Shown: positions 28,592 through 36,264 of the stretch, in pieces
Position numbering within the stretch: position 1 is the first letter of the stretch
Layout: each line of letters opens with the position of its first letter
NCBI GenBank assembly: GCA_947259355.1
Contig: CAMYMF010000008.1
Span: 1-64,000 of the forward strand
DNA length: 64,000 nt
DNA from: an uncultured Nitrospirota bacterium
GTDB taxonomy: Bacteria; CG2-30-53-67
Direction: 5' to 3'
The notes under the pieces: model-generated
Databases searched by the model: none
The model's input: only the letters and a program-made list of their open reading frames with translations
What the model was told of the DNA's origin: nothing
Translations under genes and position numbers: made by a program

Positions 28592-28655
28592 TAATTCCAG
28601 AGAAAAAACGTATAGTTGAACCTTATTGTCTCATCCCCTGCTTGAGATCTGCAAC

Positions 28656-28683
28656 TTGACTTGCATGCAGGAATTCTTATATC
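28656..28683 (+). promoter_or_regulatory. Predicted promoter of the exported START-domain gene
   Basis: TTGACT (28656-28661) and TATATC (28678-28683) are 16 bases apart. It is divergent from the fatty-acid promoter 65 bases away, so one regulator could serve both. Confidence 0.5.
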
Positions 28684-28722
28684 TTAATGACAAAAGAGTA
28701 CGTGTAGCGAATGGGGGAAACG

Positions 28723-29313
28723 ATGCGCTGGTTTTCATACGGGGCGCCGGCTCTTCTGCTGGTGGCCTTTTTCTTGCTGGCACCAACCTCTTCGGGATAC
28801 GCGCAGGCGTCTGCCCCGGAGAAGGAGATCGAGCTTGAGAATGTGACCTATCAATTGTCAGACACGGAGACACCGGGCGTAAAGAAGTACGTTATGGAGG
28901 CGGACTTCAAGGCTTCGAAGGAGCGGGTCTGCGGCGTGATCTGCGATTACTACAATCACCACACCTTTATGCCGAGTGACGTTCGCTCCCGCGTCATGAG
29001 CGGCGACGCCCATCGGATCACACTGGAAGTCATTCTCGATCTTCCCTGGCCCTTTCAAGACTTGGAGAGCATCCTGCTGATCGATTTCGACAAGGAGAAG
29101 GCCCGGGCCCAGTGGGAGAGCATCGGGGGGAACATCAAGCGCAATGACGGCACCATCGAGATCGATCAGCGCGGGGAGTACTCCCACGTCACCCAAACGA
29201 CCTATCTCGACATCGGCCGCTACTATCCGGACTGGTTCATCCGGGTTTACACCCGCACCATGACCTATCGCATCATGCGTGCCATCCGGGACCGGATTGA
29301 GGCGGAAGGGTGA
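28723..29313 (+). CDS. Exported SRPBCC/START-like lipid-binding protein
   Basis: The 196-residue product has a classic signal peptide (MRWFSYGAPALLLVAFFLLA, cleavage probably after the GYAQA segment). The mature part has the feel of a polyketide-cyclase/START fold: an early VMEADFKASKERVCGVICDY block and a long C-terminal helix (RVYTRTMTYRIMRAIRDRIE) that would close the hydrophobic cavity. I cannot identify a ligand. It is divergent from the fatty-acid oxidation operon, so a periplasmic lipid carrier is plausible but inferred. GGGGGA five bases upstream favours this ATG over one at 28711. Confidence 0.75.
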   Translation: MRWFSYGAPALLLVAFFLLAPTSSGYAQASAPEKEIELENVTYQLSDTETPGVKKYVMEADFKASKERVCGVICDYYNHHTFMPSDVRSRVMSGDAHRITLEVILDLPWPFQDLESILLIDFDKEKARAQWESIGGNIKRNDGTIEIDQRGEYSHVTQTTYLDIGRYYPDWFIRVYTRTMTYRIMRAIRDRIEAEG

Positions 29314-29608
29314 AGGCATCCGGAAACCAGAGGACAGAGTCACAGATGACGGAGGACAGCAGGAGCCAGAGGACGGATTAAATAATGACAGAGAAGGGAA
29401 ACAACGAAAGGAATCTTGGAAATGCGTCGACCTTCCCTTGCGGCCTTGGTGCTCTTTCGGTGAAATGGTTTTCGCTCTTGGTCTCAGCGGAAAATAGACT
29501 TTCTCCGCGTCCCCTGCGAGCTCTGCGGTAAAACGCTCTTCGCCCTATCCGTTAACCCAATAGGGCCTTCCTCCGCGCTGAGCTTATCTTCCTGCTATCC
29601 CCACGAAC
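29314..29608. repeat. Gene-free interval with family C and family A repeats
   Basis: At 29320-29400, AGAGGACAGAGTCACAGATGACGG-type words (quoted in part) are family C in the complementary sense. At 29435-29570, CTCTTTCGGTGAAATGG, TTTCTCCGCGTCCCCTGCG and GCTCTGCGGTAAAACGCTC match family A at 15105-15355. No gene is supportable. Confidence 0.55.
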
Positions 29609-30505
29609 TCACGCCGAATCCTGCCGAGCGGGTTTCTCCTCCGCGGCTTCCGGATTTCCCGGAGGAACGGGACACTTCTCCGAGCCCGGAGACTCTCTCA
29701 GATTGCCTCGCACCCAGCGAAAGCCGAAGAGCAGCAAAAAGAGGGCAGCGGCCAGCAGAACGATGGTGGCGCCCGAGGCGGTGTTAAAGCGATAGGAGAG
29801 CGACAGGCCGGCGATGGCCGACACGAGACCGATCACCACGGCTACGATCAGCACCTGCCGATAATGGGTGGTGACTTCGTAGGCCGCGGCGGCCGGGATG
29901 ACCAGCAGGGCCGAGACCAGAATGATGCCAACCACCTTCATGGAGATGACAATGGTCAGGGCCATCAAGGTGAGCAGAAGATAGTAGAGAAAGGTGACCG
30001 GAATGCCGCTCACCTGGGCCGACTCCTCGTCGAAGCTGATGAAGAGAAGCTCCTTGAAGAAGTAGAAAATGGCCCCCAGGACGAGAAGCCCCAGTCCCCC
30101 CACCACCCAGAGATCCTGACGGGTGACCGAGAGGATATTTCCGAACAGATAGCCGAAGAGATCGATATTGTAGCCGCTGGACAGACCAATGATCACAATG
30201 CCGAGGGCCATGGACGCCGCATAGAAGATCCCGATGGTCGTGTCTTCATGGAGCATTCCTTTGCGACTCACCACACCGATCATCCAGGCCGTCAAGACGG
30301 AAAAGATTACGGCCGAGAGGGTCGGACTGATGCCGAGCAATATTCCGAGGGCCACGCCGCCGAAGGCGGCATGCGAAATCCCGACCCCGATAAAGGAAAG
30401 ACGGTTCACCAGCACAAAAAAGGAGATGACCGAACAGATCACACTGACCAGAACGCCCGCGACAAAGGCGTTTTGCATGAAGCTGTAGGAGAGCAGCTCA
30501 GTCAT
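29609..30505 (-). CDS. Zinc/manganese ABC transporter permease (ZnuB/MntB family)
   Basis: The 298-residue membrane protein has about eight hydrophobic segments and the ABC-3 family marks: VNRLSFIGVGISHAAFGGVALG near residue 33 (quoted for location) and a DEESAQVSGIP-type cytoplasmic loop (~175) that contacts the ATPase. The N-terminus (MTELLSYSFMQNAFVAGVLV) is typical for ZnuB. The Pro/Glu-rich C-terminal tail is not conserved. It overlaps the 3' end of the ATPase gene by eight bases. With the ATPase and binding protein upstream it forms a complete importer. Confidence 0.93.
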   Translation of the reverse strand: MTELLSYSFMQNAFVAGVLVSVICSVISFFVLVNRLSFIGVGISHAAFGGVALGILLGISPTLSAVIFSVLTAWMIGVVSRKGMLHEDTTIGIFYAASMALGIVIIGLSSGYNIDLFGYLFGNILSVTRQDLWVVGGLGLLVLGAIFYFFKELLFISFDEESAQVSGIPVTFLYYLLLTLMALTIVISMKVVGIILVSALLVIPAAAAYEVTTHYRQVLIVAVVIGLVSAIAGLSLSYRFNTASGATIVLLAAALFLLLFGFRWVRGNLRESPGSEKCPVPPGNPEAAEEKPARQDSA

Positions 30506-31289
30506 GGTGCTTCCCGATCATCCGGTGCGGGATCTTGCCGTGCATGACCATTTCCACCTCCGAGCCGTAGAGTTTCTTGAAGACATCTTTCTTCAGAATC
30601 TCTTCGGGTCGGCCGTGCAGATGGAGGGTCCGGTTCAGACAGGCAATGGCGTCACAGTGAATCGGCACCACGCCGACATCGTGGGTGGCCATGAACACAG
30701 TGAGCGAATACGCCTCACGCAGCCGGTGCAGGAGCCGGTAAAAACTGTCCTGACCCGCCACATCCACCGCCGCCGTCGGCTCGTCCAGAATGAGCACCTT
30801 CGGCTCGGCACAGAGGGCCCGGGCGATGAAGACCCGCTGCTGCTCTCCGCCCGAGAGGGTGCCGATCAGCTGGCGCGCCACGTGCGCCATGCCGACTTCC
30901 TCCAGACAGGAGAGGGCCATCTCACGGTCCTTCTTTTTCGGCCGTCCGCCGAGGCCGATTTTACCGTATCGCCCCATGACCACCGTATCGAGCACCGAGA
31001 AGGGTGCCCCCCGCTGCACAGCGATCTTCTGGGGCACGTACCCCATGATCCACGCGCGGCTGTCCCCGGTCCCCAGGTGTCTGCCCTGAATCAGAATTTC
31101 ACCGCGCTCGGGACGAATCAACCCGAGCAGGGCCCGCAGCAAGGTGGTCTTCCCGCCGCCGTTGGGCCCGATGAGTCCGGTGAAAGTATTCTCGAGAATC
31201 TGGAGGTTGATCCGCTCGAGCACCGGACACCCACCAATTGAAACGTCCAGGTCCCGGACATCAATGATGATCTTTCTGTCGGATGTCAT
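30498..31289 (-). CDS. Zinc/manganese ABC transporter ATP-binding protein (ZnuC family)
   Basis: The 263-residue ATPase shows Walker A GPNGGGKTT, the Q-loop region GYVPQK, signature LSGGEQQR and Walker B VLILDEPT. The C-terminal His-containing tail (MVMHGKIPHRMIGKHHD) may bind metal, as in ZnuC. The start follows AAGGGGG at short spacing. It lies between the binding-protein and permease genes and overlaps the latter. Confidence 0.93.
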   Translation of the reverse strand: MTSDRKIIIDVRDLDVSIGGCPVLERINLQILENTFTGLIGPNGGGKTTLLRALLGLIRPERGEILIQGRHLGTGDSRAWIMGYVPQKIAVQRGAPFSVLDTVVMGRYGKIGLGGRPKKKDREMALSCLEEVGMAHVARQLIGTLSGGEQQRVFIARALCAEPKVLILDEPTAAVDVAGQDSFYRLLHRLREAYSLTVFMATHDVGVVPIHCDAIACLNRTLHLHGRPEEILKKDVFKKLYGSEVEMVMHGKIPHRMIGKHHD

Positions 31290-31349
31290 ATGCCCCCTTT
31301 GCACTGGCCGTGCCCCATTTCGACAACGATTTCCTGCGGCAGCGCTTCT

Positions 31350-32324
31350 CTACGGGGCCTGCATGCCCCGCCTCATCACGTCGAGATTGTAGCGCATCAG
31401 CTTGAGATAGGTTGAGCGCTCCTCCACATCGGGCGAGCCGATGGGATCGAGCGTCAGGACCTGGGCACCGACTTCCTTGGCCAGCACATGCGCAGCTTTC
31501 GGATTGAGCTGCGGTTCGGCAAAGACAACCTTTGCGCTGCTCTCCCGAACCTGGCGGACGATCTTCATCATTTCCACCGGCGTCGGTTCCCTCCCCGGAG
31601 ACGGCTCGATGACGCCCGCCTCGAACAACCCATAGCGCTCGGCAAAGTAGGTCCACGAGGGATGGATGGCCACAAACGATTTCCGGGCGAAACCGTTGAC
31701 GGCCTCCCGGATTTCCTCGTCGAGACCCTCCAGGTCGCCCAGATAGGCCGCCGCGTTCCGAAAATAAATCTCTCGATGATCGGGATCGAGCCCCGCCAGC
31801 GCGTCGCGGATGGCGCGGACCTGATGCATGGCAATTATCGGATCGAGCCAGATGTGGGGATTTCCCATCGCGTGGCCGTGGGCACCGTCATGCCCGGTCT
31901 CATGAATCACATCCACCCCTTCGGAGGTTTCGACCTCGATGAGATCCTCCCCTGCGCCGGCACGCGCGAGCTGGGCGGACCAGAACTCGAACCCGAGCCC
32001 GATCTGGACAAAGAGAACCGCGCCCCGGAAACGCGCGAGATCCCTTGGCGAGGGCGAGTAGACATGGGGGCTGGCCGCGGGCGGCAGGAGCGTGACGACT
32101 TCCACGCGATCGCCGCCAACGGCTCGGACGAAGTCAGCCAGCGGGTAGATGCTCGCCACCACCTTGATCCGATCGCCCGCAGTGGGTTCGGAGACCTTGG
32201 TGTTCGGCTGCTCACAGCCGCCGACAAGGACCATGAGAAACAGGCAGAAGAGTATCCGCGCACCCACGCGGTGCCGGTGGTTGGCTTCGTTCTCAGCTTC
32301 GTGGAGAAATGCCCTCGCCCTCAT
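31350..32324 (-). CDS. znuA: Zinc/manganese ABC transporter substrate-binding lipoprotein (ZnuA family)
   Basis: The 324-residue protein has a lipobox (LVGGC, Cys37), so it is probably lipid-anchored in the periplasm. Predicted metal ligands are His87 (SPHVYSPSPRDL), His in NPHIWLDP (~158), His near 222 (AIHPSWTYFAERYG) and an acidic residue near 295. A short His-rich loop (HDGAHGHAMGNPH) precedes the second ligand, the pattern of zinc rather than manganese binders. It is first in the operon. The start codon lies only about ten bases from a predicted -10 box, so the message may lack a leader. Confidence 0.92.
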   Translation of the reverse strand: MRARAFLHEAENEANHRHRVGARILFCLFLMVLVGGCEQPNTKVSEPTAGDRIKVVASIYPLADFVRAVGGDRVEVVTLLPPAASPHVYSPSPRDLARFRGAVLFVQIGLGFEFWSAQLARAGAGEDLIEVETSEGVDVIHETGHDGAHGHAMGNPHIWLDPIIAMHQVRAIRDALAGLDPDHREIYFRNAAAYLGDLEGLDEEIREAVNGFARKSFVAIHPSWTYFAERYGLFEAGVIEPSPGREPTPVEMMKIVRQVRESSAKVVFAEPQLNPKAAHVLAKEVGAQVLTLDPIGSPDVEERSTYLKLMRYNLDVMRRGMQAP

Positions 32325-32333
32325 TGGAGTGGC

Positions 32334-32362
32334 ATACTACACAAAACGCCCTGAAAAAACAA
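32334..32362 (-). promoter_or_regulatory. Predicted promoter abutting the znuA start codon
   Basis: On the minus strand TTGTTT (32357-32362) and TAGTAT (32334-32339) are 17 bases apart, and the znuA ATG follows nine bases after the -10 box. A dyad GCTTT-N4-AAAGC lies at 32366-32379, just upstream of the -35, and could be an operator. I see no standard Zur box. The remainder of 32363-32755 holds no gene. Confidence 0.45.
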
Positions 32363-32755
32363 TCGGCTTTACGCAAAGCGCCGGCGTCGGAAAGGGGGGG
32401 GGGAAGGCGGAGAGTCCGGTCGAAGCGTGTCCGCTTCTGCTCTTTCCTCTCGACTTGTCAAATCATGATACGCGCAGTGGCTCTTGCTTTCGCGTGATGC
32501 ACGCCGATCAGACGGAGACCGCATGCAGGACTCATGCAGCACCTCCGGGGTAGGCTCTCACGGACCTGCCATGGCGTGGAGGCATCCGTGTACGAACCAC
32601 TCAGGAAAAGAAGAGATAATCCGGGTAATAAAGAGCGATTTTATACTTTACGAGACGTAAATTATTGTTTATCCTGAAAATACAGATATAAATCACTTAA
32701 AAAGCCAATATAAGGCACATTTACGGTAAGATCTTCGCCGCAAGGATACCTTCAT

Positions 32756-33172
32756 ATGAACAAGATCTGGATCGCCCTCCTTCTCATCGTCGCCTCCACA
32801 GGAGGATATCTCACCTACGACTGGTATGCGAAAACAAACCCGCCCGTGGAAGATCAGTTTGCCTACCTTCACTCCTGGACCGACGAGCAGGGACAGACCC
32901 ACTTTAGCGATCAGAGTCCGCCCCCCGACGCCAAGAACGTCCAGAAGGTGCGCACACGCAAATCGCTGGAGCAGCCGATGGTGAGCCAGATCAGCGTGTT
33001 CTTCACCGGCCTCGTCTGTAAGGGAAGGGAAGCCTTCGCCTCGTGGACAGGCTCCAAACCGGAACCCGCCGTGGCCGCGACCCCCGACTACAGCCAGTAC
33101 GATGATGAGCAGCTGAAAAAGGCCAGTGGCGTGAAACGCAGATGGGGCACGAAGAAGAGTGGAAAATCGTGA
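32756..33172 (+). CDS. DUF4124-like single-pass membrane or exported protein
   Basis: The 138-residue product begins with a hydrophobic helix (IWIALLLIVASTGGYLTY) that may be an uncleaved anchor. It is followed by a DUF4124-type beta motif (YLHSWTDEQGQTHFSDQSPP, residues ~37-56). The middle (VSQISVFFTGLVCKG) may be amphipathic, and the end is strongly basic. The family is periplasmic and uncharacterised. It is transcribed alone, with AAGGATA upstream. It converges with a PEP-CTERM protein gene; the 156 bases between hold no feature I can support. Confidence 0.72.
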   Translation: MNKIWIALLLIVASTGGYLTYDWYAKTNPPVEDQFAYLHSWTDEQGQTHFSDQSPPPDAKNVQKVRTRKSLEQPMVSQISVFFTGLVCKGREAFASWTGSKPEPAVAATPDYSQYDDEQLKKASGVKRRWGTKKSGKS

Positions 33173-33328
33173 CGCCGCAGAAGACGGTAAACCGGTCCGG
33201 TTTACATCTCCCACAGATCAGTGCAAAGTTTTTGTCCCGACAATCCGCACTCTCTGAGCGAATTGTCAAAAGCCTCTTCAAGAAAACCACCGGCGCTCAA
33301 GGGCTGCCGGAGGTTCCGCGAATTCTCT

Positions 33329-33955
33329 CTATGTTTTCTTGCGTCTACTGACAACCAATAACCCCGCTAGGCCCGATCCAATGAGCAGCAGCGAAGCGGG
33401 CTCTGGAATGATGTTTCTCACATGGGCGCTCCCGAACCCCTCATGGCTGAAGCCGGCAATGTGCGCGGCGAAGTGCCCCGGTCCGTTTCCCGCATTCCCT
33501 TCAGAGACGACGAAAAAGTCGGCATCCGTCACGGGTGATGTGTAATCGATGTCAAAGGAGAAGGTATCGGTCCGGCCTTTGCCCCCCCCCATGAATCGAA
33601 TATCGAACCGGCCGAAACCTGCGACATTTTTATTGAGAAAGATCTTCCAGTTATCGGGACTCAGATTCTTGATCATCCCGCAGCTCAGATCGAGCGTCGT
33701 GTTCATGAAGAACTTGTCGATCCCGAAATTGGAACCGGCATTGAGAAATCCGTCCAACCCCGGTGCCAGCGACACTTCCACATGAAAGATGGAGTCGTCC
33801 ACGGCATCCACAGATCCCTTGACCGTGGCATAGGTCATGACCGGCAGGCCGAGCCCATTGGGCGTGGTCAGATCCACCATCAAGGCGGAAGCAGGACGTG
33901 CGGCCGTGAGCAACAAGGTCGTGCCCAGCAGGAACAGGCTCAATTTGTTTTTCAT
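33329..33955 (-). CDS. PEP-CTERM sorting domain protein
   Basis: The 208-residue product has a signal peptide (MKNKLSLFLLGTTLLLTAA) and a C-terminal sorting tag: IIPEPASLLLIGSGLAGLLV followed by SRRKKT. The tag is the cue for exosortase/archaeosortase processing, found in Gram-negative bacteria with exopolysaccharide. The Ser/Gly/Phe-rich central domain (~30-180) is typical of PEP-CTERM cargo and not assignable. GGGGG lies eight bases before the ATG; a longer reading from 34096 has no family support. No exosortase gene is in this window. Confidence 0.88.
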   Translation of the reverse strand: MKNKLSLFLLGTTLLLTAARPASALMVDLTTPNGLGLPVMTYATVKGSVDAVDDSIFHVEVSLAPGLDGFLNAGSNFGIDKFFMNTTLDLSCGMIKNLSPDNWKIFLNKNVAGFGRFDIRFMGGGKGRTDTFSFDIDYTSPVTDADFFVVSEGNAGNGPGHFAAHIAGFSHEGFGSAHVRNIIPEPASLLLIGSGLAGLLVVSRRKKT

Positions 33956-33974
33956 GATTTGACCCCCTTTCCCC

Positions 33975-34210
33975 CTACAAAAAAGAGATTCTGTTTCGTC
34001 GCCAGTATTGTGGGACCCTAACACCGCCCCACGCCTCCGTCCGCGCATCGTTTGAGACCCCACCGGAAGATGACTCAGGGTCTCGATCTTTCTCAAGGCC
34101 CGACGCCCGCTGAACCGTCAAATCCAATCGATGTCTCCTGGTAATCCCGACGAGCCCCAGCATCCCAGACCCAAGCAAGCAGTAGAGGCGCTGGTGCGGA
34201 ACCTATATGG
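33975..34210 (-). pseudogene. Decayed PEP-CTERM tail (remnant of a second cargo gene)
   Basis: One frame reads LLGSGMLGLVGITRRHRL, an exact-looking PEP-CTERM membrane segment with its Arg pair. The preceding PEP part (expected VPEPASLL) appears as APAPLLLAW in the neighbouring frame. One- or two-base indels near 34170-34200 would explain this. No upstream cargo domain, signal peptide or start is visible, and the stop normally found after the Arg pair is missing. It lies just upstream of the intact PEP-CTERM gene on the same strand. Confidence 0.55.
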
Positions 34211-35084
34211 AAGCGCGTATGCTGGCCAATGAGATACCCGCAATCCCTGCTGCTGCAATCTGGGCGCACAGCATCATACCTCCACAACGAAAGATCGCTG
34301 CGCCAAGCGTTTTTCTGATGACCTCCCTTCCCTTTCTGTGCAATGGATTCAACGATATGCCTACCACAGGCTCCAAGAACCGGTTGGAATATAATTCTCG
34401 AATTAAATTCCCTTCTCGGCGATTTATCGCCCTATCTGGTCCGGAATGGACGGCTGTCGCGCCCCTAAATAGCTACCAGCAGACTGGCCATGCCATAACA
34501 GGTAGGTGATCTCACTTGCCGATACAGTCTTTCGAAATGGATTGATGGGTGGTGGTTTCTTGGTAAGAGTTTAGTGGTTTATTAGGCAAGAAAGTCGCGC
34601 TCAATCGGAAAAAAAATGCCAATTTTTGTTTCTGTGCATCAATATACAGGACCCGAAACGGAAATTAATACGAAAAGATCCGTAATGAAGCTATTCTAGA
34701 CACCAGGTCTCGAATGTTGGCTTAATGATTCAAAAAATGCAATTACCGAACATTATCAACTAGTTAACTGCCACTAATCGCGTAGAGAAGCGGAAAACGT
34801 GGAAGTCGTATCGGCCGGTGCTGCACCCCTTCTCAGGCGGCCCCCATGAGAAAAAGCTCCTATTGCCAAAAGCCAGCTGACCCACGCTATGCTTGTAATC
34901 GAGATAACCTCGTGGAGAAATGAGCCTATCTGACTATTTCTCTTTGGATACTCAAATACGGTCAAACTCGGTACTTGACCCGGTGAATGAGTCAGCAACC
35001 GTCAACACAATTCATGACAAATGCTGATTGGAAGTCGCTTCCGTCACGAACTGACCGTTTCCAAGGGTGATAAGGAGGGAAGGT
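34211..35084. other. Gene-free, partly AT-rich interval
   Basis: Short readings on both strands (for example 34207-34509 plus and 34774-34998 minus) lack ribosome sites and family similarity. From about 34540 to 34790 the text is visibly richer in A and T than its surroundings. I see no RNA gene, insertion-sequence ends or direct repeats. Confidence 0.5.
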
Positions 35085-35180
35085 ATGAGCCGCTCATCGG
35101 GTGATCAGACAAAGCGCAGTGATCCCCGGGGAGCGGCTTGCCTTTCTCGCGAGCCATTTACGTCCCACGTTCCATCCTAG
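35085..35180 (+). CDS. Possible 31-residue peptide with a strong ribosome site
   Basis: AAGGAGG lies seven bases before an ATG that opens a 31-codon frame (MSRSSGDQTKRSDPRGAACL...) ending in TAG. The peptide is polar with no membrane helix. Much of the frame sits inside a long hairpin, so the Shine-Dalgarno-like sequence may be chance. No homologue is known to me. Confidence 0.22.
   Translation: MSRSSGDQTKRSDPRGAACLSREPFTSHVPS
35088..35138. other. Long imperfect hairpin
   Basis: Outer arms AGCCGCTC (35088-35095) and GAGCGGCT (35131-35138), then CGGG (35098-35101) with CCCG (35125-35128), then GATCA (35103-35107) with TGATC (35120-35124), give 17 pairs with a small internal loop, one bulge and a 12-base terminal loop. 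No T-run follows, so it is not an ordinary terminator. Confidence 0.6.
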
Positions 35181-35269
35181 CTGGTTCTATACGATTAAAT
35201 CTGCCCATTGACAACAATATCGTTCGCCCGCGGCACCCCCGCTGCCCCTAGCTACGAGAAGTCCCAAAG

Positions 35270-36139
35270 CTAGAACGCCATCTCGCACCCGACCGTGCAG
35301 TACTCAAACTGCTCCGGCATCTGCAGCGACACCTGCTTCATCGCCTCGAATCCCGAGCAGTGAATCGGGATGACCTTCTTGATCTTGAGTTTTCGAAACG
35401 CTTCGATGGTCCGGTCGATTTTCTTCTCCGCCGGTCCGATGAGATGAAAACCACCGATGACACAATAGACCTCGTCTACGCCGGTGACCTCTTTCGCGGC
35501 CTCGATGGTGTTGATGATGCCAGCGTGGCTGCAGCCCTGGATGACCACCAGTCCCTTTTCCGTGTTGATGACGACACCCATATCATCCTTCAGCTTGTCC
35601 TCGACCAGGGCATCGCCCTCTTTCCGCTTGAAAACCTTCAACTCCTCCCAGTCGTGGTTGCGCCTCACCTCGCCGGTGGTCATGACACCCTCGGCCAGTT
35701 TCACCGGCTCTGTGTGAAACTCTATCTTATGTTTCTTGGGGTCCGGCGGAGGACTGGTTAAATTGAATTTGACTCCCTCCTTGGGTGAGAGGTACCGCTC
35801 GTGAAAGGAATCGGGATGCACGATGACTCTGCCCTTGACTCTATCCAATCCGCCGGTATGATCATTGTGGCCGTGGGAGAAAACGACGACATCGATATCG
35901 TCCATGTTCAAGCCGAGGAGTTTCAGATTATGCTCCATGGGGATTCCTGTGACCCCGGTGTCGACAAGCACCTTGGCCTCATCGGTCTCAATGAGCGCTG
36001 AGAAACCGTGCTCGGCAAGGAAATTCTTCTGTGGACCGGAGCGTCGTTTCACCAATTCGCTGTCCGGAATCAGCTCCATAATCGTGTTGTCCACCAATAT
36101 GGTCAGCTTCGCTTTGACGGGTGCCAGTTTTTCAGCCAT
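35270..36139 (-). CDS. MBL-fold hydrolase, COG1237 (dihydropterin RFA-P synthase-like)
   Basis: The 289-residue protein begins with KLTILVDNTI and continues with HGFSALIETDEAKVLVDTG. The metal motif is FSHGHNDHTGGL (residues ~88-99). Later motifs are GCSHAGIIN and the C-terminal HCSGFEA. This matches COG1237, whose characterised relatives make a methanopterin-precursor or act on pterin-like substrates. Function here is unknown. It is the last gene of the nine-gene co-directional cluster, 125 bases after the VWA gene. Confidence 0.85.
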   Translation of the reverse strand: MAEKLAPVKAKLTILVDNTIMELIPDSELVKRRSGPQKNFLAEHGFSALIETDEAKVLVDTGVTGIPMEHNLKLLGLNMDDIDVVVFSHGHNDHTGGLDRVKGRVIVHPDSFHERYLSPKEGVKFNLTSPPPDPKKHKIEFHTEPVKLAEGVMTTGEVRRNHDWEELKVFKRKEGDALVEDKLKDDMGVVINTEKGLVVIQGCSHAGIINTIEAAKEVTGVDEVYCVIGGFHLIGPAEKKIDRTIEAFRKLKIKKVIPIHCSGFEAMKQVSLQMPEQFEYCTVGCEMAF

Positions 36140-36264
36140 TTCCTTATCCTCCGAAAAAAAATTACAGGGCGATTCTTCGCTGCCGCGGCAATACGGGAGA
36201 ACCGCCCCATCTTGTCAACCCTCGCCGGACCATGTCCCCCCGGGCGCTTCCCGGCAATCGCCCA

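Noticed and set aside
34207-34509. A 100-codon plus-strand frame in the gene-poor gap
   Set aside because: No ribosome site or recognisable domain; it begins at the edge of the decayed PEP-CTERM tail on the other strand.
34774-34998. A 74-codon minus-strand frame with one hydrophobic stretch
   Set aside because: TTG start without a ribosome site and no family similarity.
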